Shown here in pieces: positions 26,434 through 32,536 of a DNA stretch of 64,000 bases. Source of the DNA: Pseudonocardia oceani (GTDB taxonomy: Bacteria; Actinomycetota; Actinomycetes; Mycobacteriales; Pseudonocardiaceae); contig NZ_JADQDF010000001.1 in the NCBI RefSeq assembly GCF_019263585.2, positions 4,722,501 to 4,786,500 on the forward strand, in the 5' to 3' direction. Numbering within the stretch: the stretch's first letter is position 1; each line of letters begins with the position of its first letter. A model generated the notes under the pieces. It did no database searches. It was not told the origin of the DNA and worked only from the letters and a program-made list of their open reading frames with translations. The position numbers were made by a program, and so were the translations under genes.

Positions 26434-26828
26434 GCGGGACGCAACGCGAGGAGATGCGGGTGCCGGGGCTGCCGGCGCCGCTGAGCCACTACACGGACGC
26501 CGTTCGGTTCGGAGACCTGCTGTTCATCTCCGGGGCCGCACCGCTGGACGAGGACGACCGGCTCGTCGGCGAGGGCGACGTGGTCGCGCAGGCGCACCAG
26601 GTGCACGCGAACATCGGGAAGGTGCTCGCGCACGCCGGGGCGAGCTTCGCCGATGTGCTGAAGGTGACCGTCTTCCTCATCGACGTGGACGACCGGGCGA
26701 AGGTCAACAGCGTGCGCCGGGAGTACTTCGGGTCGGCGTTCCCGGCCAGCACGCTGGTCGAGGTGAGCGCGCTGGCCGTGCCAGGGATGCTGGTGGAGAT
26801 CGAGGCGGTGGTCGGGCTCCCCGGATGA
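26430..26828 (+). CDS. RidA family protein (Arg-less subfamily), copy 1
   Basis: A 132-residue YjgF/YER057c/UK114 protein: FGDLLFISGAAPLDEDDRLV, VVAQAHQVHANIGKVLAHAGASF, VLKVTVFLIDVDDRAKVN, LVEIEAVVGLP. RidA proteins hydrolyse reactive enamines and imines, and relatives act as 2-aminomuconate deaminases. The catalytic Arg of classical RidA (FPARSCVEV) is replaced here (FPASTLVEV), so it belongs to a Rid subgroup without that residue. It is the last gene of the molybdenum-hydroxylase operon and faces a strong hairpin terminator. A role on an enamine from an N-heterocycle is a reasonable inference. Confidence 0.88.
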   Translation: MSGTQREEMRVPGLPAPLSHYTDAVRFGDLLFISGAAPLDEDDRLVGEGDVVAQAHQVHANIGKVLAHAGASFADVLKVTVFLIDVDDRAKVNSVRREYFGSAFPASTLVEVSALAVPGMLVEIEAVVGLPG

Positions 26829-26836
26829 GGCCCCCC

Positions 26837-26874
26837 GGTGGGCGCAGCGGTGCACGAGCACCGCTGCGCTCACC
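26837..26874. terminator. Bidirectional hairpin terminator between convergent operons
   Basis: Two 17-nt arms (26837-26853 and 26858-26874) pair with one mismatch around a 4-nt loop. It lies between the convergent RidA and HIT genes and overlaps the HIT stop codon, so it can stop transcription from both sides. Confidence 0.7.
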
Positions 26875-27301
26875 GGAACCGCAGGTGCTCCGCGACCTCG
26901 AGGGCAGCGGCCGGGTCGCGCAGCCGGTCCTTCCCGCCGATCAGCGCGGCACCGCGCAGCTCGGCGGGAAGATCCGCAGGCACTGCCATGACCAGCACGT
27001 GGAAGTGCGGCAGCCGCTCACCGAAGGTCACGGCGTAGACCTTCTCGCAGGATGTCGCCGCGCGAACGGCCGCCGTCACGCTGCGGAGTGCGCCGCCCAG
27101 CTCCTCGGCCTCGGCGCCGGTGAGCGCATCGACGGACTCGACGTGCCGCCGTGGGAACACCGCGAGCCAGCCCGGTACCTCGTAGCCGCGCAGCACCCCG
27201 GCCGCCCATCCGCCGACGTCGACCGCAGGGCTCGCGAGCTCGGCCGGGGGAGCGTCGCCGTCCGGGCACAGGCCACAGGCTTGCGAGCCGCCACCGCTCA
27301 C
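26870..27301 (-). CDS. HIT-like domain protein
   Basis: A 143-residue HIT-superfamily protein: ACGLCPDGDAPPAEL near the start, GWLAVFPRRHVESVDALTGAEA, and the core LPHFHVLVMAVPADLP. The classic HIT triad H-x-H-x-H is reduced: the third histidine is Leu (HFHVLV), so nucleotide hydrolase or transferase activity may be changed or lost. The GTG start overlaps the stop of the second RidA gene (GTGA). Its place as last gene of a monooxygenase-RidA-HIT operon is unusual. Function in the pathway is unknown; salvage of a nucleotide conjugate is only a guess. Confidence 0.75.
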   Translation of the reverse strand: MSGGGSQACGLCPDGDAPPAELASPAVDVGGWAAGVLRGYEVPGWLAVFPRRHVESVDALTGAEAEELGGALRSVTAAVRAATSCEKVYAVTFGERLPHFHVLVMAVPADLPAELRGAALIGGKDRLRDPAAALEVAEHLRFR

Positions 27302-27732
27302 CCGACGACCGCCACGGCCTCCACCTCGACCAGTAGCTCCGGCTGCACCAGCCCCGCCACCCGCACGATGGTGCTGGCCGGCCCCGCCTCGGGGAACAGC
27401 GCCTCGCGCAGGGCGCTCAGCTCGTCGAACCAGCCGAAGTCGGTGACGAAGACGGTCACCTTGACCAGGTCCTGCCAGCTCGCCCCGTGCGCCGCGAGCA
27501 CCTTGCCGAGGTTGCCGAACGCCTGCCGGGCCTGGGCGGCTCCGTCCCCGACACCCACGATCGCGCCCTCGTCGTCCCACGCGACCTGACCCGAGATGTA
27601 GAGCATGTCGCCGGCCGCCGCGCGGACGGCGTTGGAGTAGTACGGGCGAAACGGCGGCGGTGTGCCGGGCACGTCCCGGATCGACTTGCGCGGGTTCATC
27701 CCAGTGATCGGGGCCCCTCCGTCGCCGTTCAC
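27298..27732 (-). CDS. RidA family protein (Arg-less subfamily), copy 2
   Basis: A 144-residue RidA-fold protein: RPYYSNAVRAAAGDMLYISG, AQARQAFGNLGKVLAAHGAS, DLVKVTVFVTDFGWFDEL, LLVEVEAVAVVG. As in copy 1, the classical catalytic Arg is missing (GPASTIVRV). The start chosen is GTG at 27732 because it overlaps the monooxygenase stop by GTGA, as at the next junction; the ATG at 27699 would remove eleven residues. The two RidA proteins belong to the two arms of the cluster, each in an operon with an FAD monooxygenase, which suggests parallel enamine-handling steps. Confidence 0.85.
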   Translation of the reverse strand: MNGDGGAPITGMNPRKSIRDVPGTPPPFRPYYSNAVRAAAGDMLYISGQVAWDDEGAIVGVGDGAAQARQAFGNLGKVLAAHGASWQDLVKVTVFVTDFGWFDELSALREALFPEAGPASTIVRVAGLVQPELLVEVEAVAVVG

Positions 27733-28856
27733 GACCGGTCCCCGACCGGGATGTGCCGGGCGGCGCGGTTGAGCTGACGGTCCACCCACGGGATGCCCGT
27801 GACGAGCTGGAGGAACTTCGACCGGCTGTCGGCCAGGTTCTCCGGCCACATGCTGACCATCCACCCGTAGCCGTGGCTCCACCGCTGGACGTGGTCGGTG
27901 AGCGCGCGCTCGCGCGCCTCCCAGGTGCGCAGCGCCGAGGGCACGTCCTGCGCACCGCTCACCGCTGCGGCGAGCGAGACCGCGTTGGTGAAGGTCATGT
28001 TGGCGCCCTGCGCCAGGTTCGGAGCCTGCGCGTGCGCCGCGTCGCCGACCAGCACGACCTTGCCCTCCGACCATGCCCGGCACCGCACCGTCATGCCCCG
28101 GTCCCACCGGCCGTCCCCGCCGATCCGGTCGATCACCCCCGTGAAGGTCGGGAACGTCTCGCGCCACGACTCCTTGTCGACGGGGACGGAGCGGCCGCGC
28201 CGGTCGTCCATCAGGCAGGAGAACGCGACGTAGTGCTGCTCGGCCGACGACGGGCAGTAGAGGAGCCGGCGCGAGCCGTGCCACGCCTCGGTGATCACCG
28301 CCTCCTCGTCGCCGGGGAGCTTCGGGACGAGCAGGCGGATGTAGCCCTCGCGGAGGTAGGAGATCTTGTCGGTGAGCTGCAGGGCCTCCCGGATCCGCGA
28401 GTGTGCCCCGTCGGCAGCGACGACGAGGTCCGCGGGCAGCCGCGACCCGTCGGCCAGGACGAGGACGCCGTCCGGCTCGGCCCCGGCCACGGCCGAGTCG
28501 GTGACGATCTCGACCCCGGCGCCACGGGCGGCGTCGATCAGCGCCTGGTAGAGGTCGGCGCGCACGGGCAGCATCATCTTGTCCTCGTCGGTGAAGCTGC
28601 GGCGGAACAGCTCGCTCCCGTGCTGGTCGACGACGGCCCACTCCTTGATGCGCTGGGCGCCCGCGACGGCCTGGTCCTCGGCGCCGATCAGGCGCAGCGA
28701 CCGCAGACCGTTCTCCCACAGCCAGATGCCCGCGCCGAACATCCGGAGCTCGGACGCCCGCTCGTGGACCCGCACCCGCCATCCGTGCCTCGCGAGCGCG
28801 GTGGCCACGGCCAGCCCGCCCAGACCCGCACCGGCCACCTCGGCAACCCTCGGCAC
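27729..28856 (-). CDS. FAD-dependent aromatic-ring monooxygenase (PHBH fold), paralogue 2
   Basis: A 375-residue group A flavoprotein monooxygenase with GAGLGGLAVATALARHGW, DG motif VVAADGAHSRIRE and GD motif VLVGDAAHAQAPNLAQGAN. It matches the protein encoded at 18587 along its whole length, including ELRMFGAGIWLWENGLRSL and the C-terminal PWVDRQLNRAARHIPVG, with many scattered differences, so they are old paralogues that probably act on related rings. AGGAGGA precedes the GTG start. It heads a three-gene operon (monooxygenase, RidA, HIT) that is divergent from the GntR gene, with an operator-like palindrome between. Confidence 0.9.
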   Translation of the reverse strand: MPRVAEVAGAGLGGLAVATALARHGWRVRVHERASELRMFGAGIWLWENGLRSLRLIGAEDQAVAGAQRIKEWAVVDQHGSELFRRSFTDEDKMMLPVRADLYQALIDAARGAGVEIVTDSAVAGAEPDGVLVLADGSRLPADLVVAADGAHSRIREALQLTDKISYLREGYIRLLVPKLPGDEEAVITEAWHGSRRLLYCPSSAEQHYVAFSCLMDDRRGRSVPVDKESWRETFPTFTGVIDRIGGDGRWDRGMTVRCRAWSEGKVVLVGDAAHAQAPNLAQGANMTFTNAVSLAAAVSGAQDVPSALRTWEARERALTDHVQRWSHGYGWMVSMWPENLADSRSKFLQLVTGIPWVDRQLNRAARHIPVGDRS

Positions 28857-28960
28857 GTCGGTCTCCTCCTGCTCGCCGGACCTGCGGCGCACGGGCCCGG
28901 CGCCACCGTGGACGGTTCCAGACCGGCGTGAGCCGTCCGTTAACGTGATCTCCGCGGCGG

Positions 28961-28982
28961 TTGCATGCAATGTAGTGTGCAA
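28961..28982. promoter_or_regulatory. Operator-like site TTGCATGCAA-N4-GTGTGCAA
   Basis: Reverse-oriented match to the site at 12165: the perfect palindrome TTGCATGCAA, 4 bp, then a half site whose complement is TTGCACAC. It lies 15 bp before the GntR start and about 105 bp from the divergent monooxygenase start, as expected for an autoregulated divergent promoter. GTTAAC at 28939-28944 also recurs at the other locus. Confidence 0.6.
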
Positions 28983-28996
28983 TCTGAGGGGGTCGG

Positions 28997-29686
28997 ATGC
29001 GAAGGACGCAGGACGCGGGCGGGGCGGCCGAGCAGGTCGCCGCCGCGTTGCGCGAGGAGATCCTGGGCGGACACCTCCCCGGCGGGGCTCCCGTGCGCGA
29101 GCAGGAGGTGGCCGCGCGGCTGGGTGTCAGCCGCACACCGGTGCGCGAGGCCGTCGGCCGGCTCGTCGCCGAGGGGTTGCTGATCAAGGACGGGAACCGC
29201 ACCGCCCACGTGTTCCGGCCCTCGCTCGCCGAGCTGTTGGAGATCTACGAGATCCGGACGCCGCTCGAGTCGCTCGCCGCCCGCCTGGCCTGCACCGCCG
29301 CGGACGAGGCGTTCCTCGACCGGCTGGAGGCCGCGGGTCGGGCGCTGACCGAGGCGCTGCCCGGCGTGGACTGGTCGGCCAAGCACGAGGCCTTCCACCT
29401 GTGCCTGGTCGCGGGCAGCGGACGGCCGCGGCTGGAAGCGCTGGTGCGCACGCTGCGGGCGCAGTCCGAGCCCTACGTGCGCTTCGCGGTCGCCTTCGAC
29501 GCCGACCTCGGCGACCAGGCCCGGCGCGATCACGAGAACATCGTCGCGCTGGCGCGCGCCCGCGCCGCCGACGACATGGAGGCGCTCGTCCGCAGCCACC
29601 TGGCGGCGACGAGCAACCGTGTCTCGGCCCTGCTGGAGAGCCACCAGGTGCCGTCACCGACCCCCCGCTCCGGCGGGGTCCCGTGA
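28997..29686 (+). CDS. FCD-type GntR family transcriptional regulator
   Basis: A 229-residue GntR regulator of the FCD group: winged helix at about residues 10-75 (EQVAAALREEILGGHLPGGA, VREQEVAARLGVSRTPVREA, GRLVAEGLLIKDGN) then the helical ligand domain (EIYEIRTPLESLAARLAC, HEAFHLCLVAGSGRP, DHENIVALARARAADDMEALV). GAGGGGG precedes the ATG. It is divergent from the monooxygenase-RidA-HIT operon and upstream of the FAH-type gene. The palindrome at 28961 is probably its own operator, and the copy at 12165 suggests that it also controls the BTAD regulator or the divergent hydrolase. Confidence 0.9.
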   Translation: MRRTQDAGGAAEQVAAALREEILGGHLPGGAPVREQEVAARLGVSRTPVREAVGRLVAEGLLIKDGNRTAHVFRPSLAELLEIYEIRTPLESLAARLACTAADEAFLDRLEAAGRALTEALPGVDWSAKHEAFHLCLVAGSGRPRLEALVRTLRAQSEPYVRFAVAFDADLGDQARRDHENIVALARARAADDMEALVRSHLAATSNRVSALLESHQVPSPTPRSGGVP

Positions 29687-29711
29687 TCGACGACGAACGA
29701 GGGAGCACAGG

Positions 29712-30563
29712 GTGGAGCTGCTGAGGCTGGGGCCGCTGGGACACGAGCGTCCGGCGGTGCGCGACGGCGAGGGCGAGGTTCACGACCTGAGCCCGCTCAC
29801 CGACGACATCGACGGCGCGTTCCTCGCGGGCGACGGGATCGAGCGGGCGCGCGACGCGCTCCACGCGAACCGGCTGCCGCGCCTGGACGCCGCCGGCCTG
29901 CGGATCGGTGCACCCATCGCCCGGCCCGCCGCGGTGATCTGCATCGGCATGAACTACGCCGCACACGCCGCCGAGACCGGCGCGGCGCCGCCGACCGCAC
30001 CGGTGATCTTCTTCAAGCACCCGAACACGGTGGTCGGCCCTGACGACGACGTGCTCATGCCCCGCGGCGCCGCGAAGCTCGACTGGGAGGTCGAGCTCGC
30101 CGTCGTGATCGGCCGGCGGGCCGCCTACCTCGACTCGCCCACCGACGCCGCCGCTCACATCGCCGGCTACGCCGTGGCCAACGACGTGTCCGAGCGCGCC
30201 TTCCAGATCGAGCACTCCGGCGGGCAGTGGTCCAAGGGGAAGAGCTGCGCGACCTTCAACCCGCTCGGGCCCTGGCTCGTGCCGGGCGCCGACGTCGGCG
30301 ACGCCGGGTCGCTGGGGCTCCGGTCGTGGGTGAACGGCAGCCCGCGGCAGGCGTCCAGCACCGCCGACATGATCTTCGACGTGGCGCGCATCGTGTGGGA
30401 GCTGTCCCGGTACATGGTCCTCGAGCCCGGCGACCTGATCAACACCGGAACGCCGGAGGGGGTCGCGCTGTCCGGGACGTTCCCGTACCTGGCCGCGGGC
30501 GACGTCGTGGAACTCGAGATCGACCGGCTGGGCCGACAGCGCCAGGTCGTCAAGGAAGGCTAG
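29712..30563 (+). CDS. Fumarylacetoacetate hydrolase family protein
   Basis: A 283-residue FAH-fold enzyme: the start LLRLGPLGHERPAVRDGEGEV, AVICIGMNYAAHAAETG, metal ligands in KLDWEVELAVVIGRRA, GYAVANDVSERAFQ, SKGKSCATFNPLGPWLV and INTGTPEGVALSG. The Mg-binding Glu-Glu-Asp set is intact. The family covers fumarylpyruvate hydrolases, acylpyruvases and 2-hydroxyhepta-2,4-diene-1,7-dioate isomerases, all steps after ring cleavage. It starts 25 bp after the GntR gene with GAGGGA upstream of the GTG, so it is probably part of that operon. It is the last intact gene of the catabolic region before the IS insertion. Confidence 0.9.
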   Translation: MELLRLGPLGHERPAVRDGEGEVHDLSPLTDDIDGAFLAGDGIERARDALHANRLPRLDAAGLRIGAPIARPAAVICIGMNYAAHAAETGAAPPTAPVIFFKHPNTVVGPDDDVLMPRGAAKLDWEVELAVVIGRRAAYLDSPTDAAAHIAGYAVANDVSERAFQIEHSGGQWSKGKSCATFNPLGPWLVPGADVGDAGSLGLRSWVNGSPRQASSTADMIFDVARIVWELSRYMVLEPGDLINTGTPEGVALSGTFPYLAAGDVVELEIDRLGRQRQVVKEG

Positions 30564-30602
30564 CCGGGTAGGGGTCCCCGTTGCTCGCGTAGCGTCAATC
30601 GC

Positions 30603-30767
30603 ATGTCGCGGGAGCTGGTCGTGCTCGGCACGGCCAGCCAGGCACCCACGCGGCGGCGCAACCAGAACGGCTATCTCCTGCGGTGGGACGATCAGGGGTT
30701 CCTGTTCGACCCCGGCGAGGGCACCCAGCGGCAGTTGCTGTTCGCCGGTGTGAGGTTCCCCCGCTAG
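30603..30767 (+). pseudogene. rnz: Ribonuclease Z, 5' fragment truncated by the IS3-family element
   Basis: The first 50 codons read as a ribonuclease Z/beta-lactamase-fold start (RELVVLGTASQAPTRRRNQ, GYLLRWDDQGFLFDPGEGT, QRQLLFAGV). From 30751 the sequence is the left inverted repeat of the IS and the frame stops after four more codons. The metal-binding H-x-H-x-D-H motif that makes the tRNA 3'-processing active site is therefore missing. No matching 3' part appears to the right of the IS, so the break involved more than a simple insertion. Another rnz copy or tRNAs with encoded CCA would be needed to tolerate this. Confidence 0.75.
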
Positions 30768-30813
30768 CTCGGAGACCGACGATCATGGCCGTAGGCCGTG
30801 AAGGGAGTCTCCG

Positions 30814-31125
30814 ATGGCAGCACCGAAGAAGTACCCCAACGAGCTGCGTGAGCGCGCGGTCCGGCTCTACTTCGAGTCCGACCCACGCCCGGTGATCTGC
30901 CGGCTGGCCGAGCAGCTGGGCGTTCACCACGAGGCGTTGCGGACCTGGATCCGCCAGGCCCAGGCCGACCGCGGCCAGTGCAGCGACCTACCGACCAGCG
31001 CGGAGGTCGAGGAGCTGCGCCGGCTCCGGAAGGAAAACACCGAGCTGCGCCGGGCCAATGAGATCTTGAAGGCGGCGAGTGCTTTTTTCGCCCAGGAGAT
31101 GGACCCGACAAAGAGGCGATATTGA
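30814..31125 (+). CDS. IS3-family transposase OrfA
   Basis: A 103-residue helix-turn-helix protein: KKYPNELRERAVRLYFESD, HHEALRTWIRQAQ, then a leucine-zipper-like helix (VEELRRLRKENTELRRANEI) and SAFFAQE. GGGAG precedes the ATG. It supplies DNA binding to the inverted repeats. Its last codons overlap orfB, which is read in the -1 frame. Confidence 0.92.
   Translation: MAAPKKYPNELRERAVRLYFESDPRPVICRLAEQLGVHHEALRTWIRQAQADRGQCSDLPTSAEVEELRRLRKENTELRRANEILKAASAFFAQEMDPTKRRY
31083..31089 (+). other. Probable -1 programmed frameshift site T-TTT-TTC
   Basis: The heptamer TTTTTTC is positioned in orfA frame as an X-XXY-YYZ slippery site (GCT-TTT-TTC). After a -1 slip the frame is open into orfB with no stop, so an OrfAB fusion transposase of about 400 residues can be made, as is known for the IS3 family. 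Confidence 0.6.
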
Positions 31126-32048
31126 AAGCCGTCGGCCATCTCCGTGACCGGTTCGGGGTCGACCCGGTCCTGCGGGTACTCGACGTCGCACCCTCGACGT
31201 TCTACGGCTGGCTCACCCAACAACGGCACCCGTCGACGCGACGCCGAACCGACGAGCAGTTGCTCGCCGAGATCGTCGAGATCCACGACCGCTCCGGTGG
31301 CACCTACGGTTCTCCGCGGATCCACGCCACCCTGCACCGCCGCGGCGTGCACATCTCCCGCAAACGGGTCGAGCGGCTGATGCGCGAGCACGGCCTGCAA
31401 GGCGCGTTCCTGCGCAAGAAGTGGCGCACCGCCTCGACCAGGCAGAACCCAAACGCCGACCCGGCGCCGGACCTGGTCAACCGCGACTTCACCGCCCCCG
31501 CACCGAACCGGCTCTGGGTCGCTGACGCGACCCGCGTCCCGTGCGGACAGGGCGTGTTCTGGCTCGCCGCGGTCCGTGACGCGTTCTCCAACCGGATCGT
31601 CGGCTGGCGCTGCTCGGACCGCTGCGACACCGACCTCATCCTCGGTGCGCTCGAGTACGCGGCCTGGTCACGCGGTATCCGCAACGGCCAGGTGGTCCAC
31701 CATTCCGACCGCGGCTCGAATTACACGTCGCTGCGATTCGGGCAGCGACTCGACGACCACGGCATTCTCGCGTCGATGGGTTCGGTTGGGGATTCCTACG
31801 ATAATGCGCTGATGGAGAACTTCTTCTCCACCCTGAAAACCGAACTGGTCTACCGGAGGTCGTGGCGGACACGGGACGAGGCCGAGAACGCGCTGTTCGC
31901 CTACATCGACGGCTGGTACAACACCCAACGCATCCAAGCCCGGCTCGGGTGGCGCTCACCAGACGAGTACGGAGCGGCCTGGCATGCTCACACCGACGAT
32001 CACCCAGCGGCTGCGGCCGCCGAACCCGACCCGGCCACCGCCAGGTAG
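31122..32048 (+). CDS. IS3-family transposase OrfB (DDE integrase domain)
   Basis: A 308-residue catalytic subunit. An HTH_21 segment (TYGSPRIHATLHRRGVHISR) precedes the rve integrase core with the DDE residues in LWVADATRVP, VVHHSDRGSNYTSL and DNALMENFFSTLK. YNTQRIQARLGWRSPDEY is the usual C-terminal motif. The nominal TTG start overlaps the orfA stop, but most protein is probably made as the frameshifted fusion. The gene is intact. Confidence 0.92.
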   Translation: MKAVGHLRDRFGVDPVLRVLDVAPSTFYGWLTQQRHPSTRRRTDEQLLAEIVEIHDRSGGTYGSPRIHATLHRRGVHISRKRVERLMREHGLQGAFLRKKWRTASTRQNPNADPAPDLVNRDFTAPAPNRLWVADATRVPCGQGVFWLAAVRDAFSNRIVGWRCSDRCDTDLILGALEYAAWSRGIRNGQVVHHSDRGSNYTSLRFGQRLDDHGILASMGSVGDSYDNALMENFFSTLKTELVYRRSWRTRDEAENALFAYIDGWYNTQRIQARLGWRSPDEYGAAWHAHTDDHPAAAAAEPDPATAR

Positions 32049-32192
32049 CCGACACTCCGGGCTACCGGGGGAACCTCAAGACGCCTGGTGCAGCCTCGCC
32101 TGTCGAGACCGGACACATGGTGCGTTTTGTGGTGCGAACCAGCGACACCTAGGGCCGGTAGTGACGCCCCTGGGTCAGGACCTGCAAGCAAA

Positions 32193-32274
32193 GACGCAGG
32201 TGAGAGCTGTAGGGCACGCAACCAAGTTCCCTCATAATCCGTCAGGTCGTGGGTTCGAGCCCCACCCGCCCCAC
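32193..32274 (+). repeat. Direct repeat copy 1, ending in a tRNA 3'-end-like sequence (att-like)
   Basis: This 82-bp segment matches 38796-38877 without gaps. The last 38 bp (32237-32274) are identical and look like the variable loop, T arm and acceptor 3' strand of a tRNA (GTGGGTTCGAGCCCCAC, then CCGCCCCA), preceded here by a CTCATAA-like anticodon loop. The 5' side does not pair, so it is not a working tRNA. Such tRNA 3' ends are usual integrase attachment sites. Confidence 0.65.
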
Positions 32275-32344
32275 TTTCGCAGGTCAGAGGCTTGTGTGAT
32301 CGACTCGACTCGTAACCGTTGGACGATCTCGGGAAGTCTGTTCA

Positions 32345-32458
32345 ATGGTCGTCGGTGGTGATCACGTGGTGCACGCGCGGGCGATCGAGTTCCTCGACGA
32401 GATCCCCATGGCGGTCACCGGCAAGTGGCTTCGCCGCGAGCTGCGCACCCGCACCTGA
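32345..32458 (+). pseudogene. 3' fragment of an acyl-CoA synthetase (AMP-forming) gene
   Basis: About 37 codons ending in a stop read HARAIEFLDEIPMAVTGKWL then RRELRTRT, the C-terminal lobe of ANL-type acyl-CoA synthetases with the catalytic Lys of TGK. Nothing upstream in any frame extends it, because the repeat and IS lie there. It is a remnant left by rearrangement and is followed at once by a perfect hairpin. Confidence 0.6.
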
Positions 32459-32464
32459 CCCGCA

Positions 32465-32509
32465 CGAACGGCACTTTCGCCCGACGTGGCCGGGCGAAAG
32501 TGCCGTTCG
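32465..32509. terminator. Perfect 19-bp hairpin, terminator-like
   Basis: Arms 32465-32483 and 32491-32509 are exact complements around a 7-nt loop. It sits between the ligase fragment stop and the end of the converging RTX gene, so it probably served as a bidirectional terminator. Confidence 0.7.
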
Positions 32510-32536
32510 GTCATACCTCACCGGCCGCCGGGGAGA

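Larger units (their letters stand above)
30751..32078 (+). mobile_element. IS3-family insertion sequence, 1328 bp, apparently complete
   Basis: The ends are 23-bp imperfect inverted repeats (30751-30773 and 32056-32078) beginning TGAGGTTCCCCC, with four mismatches. Between them are orfA and orfB in the -1 arrangement. No short target duplication is visible: the left flank ends GGTG and the right flank begins AGACG. This fits a recombination or deletion between two IS copies. Both transposase frames are open. Confidence 0.88.

Noticed and set aside
12134..28944. GTTAAC at 12134 and 28939 as part of the shared operator
   Set aside because: Its distance to the palindrome differs (43 versus 22 bp) and a 6-mer can recur by chance; kept only as a note.
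30744..32083. Target-site duplication around the IS3-family element
   Set aside because: The 3-5 bases on the two sides do not match (GGTG versus AGACG).
32193..32274. A complete tRNA gene (anticodon-loop-like CTCATAA, T arm, acceptor 3' end)
   Set aside because: The anticodon stem, D arm and 5' acceptor strand do not pair; only the 3' end is tRNA-like. The same holds for 38796-38877.
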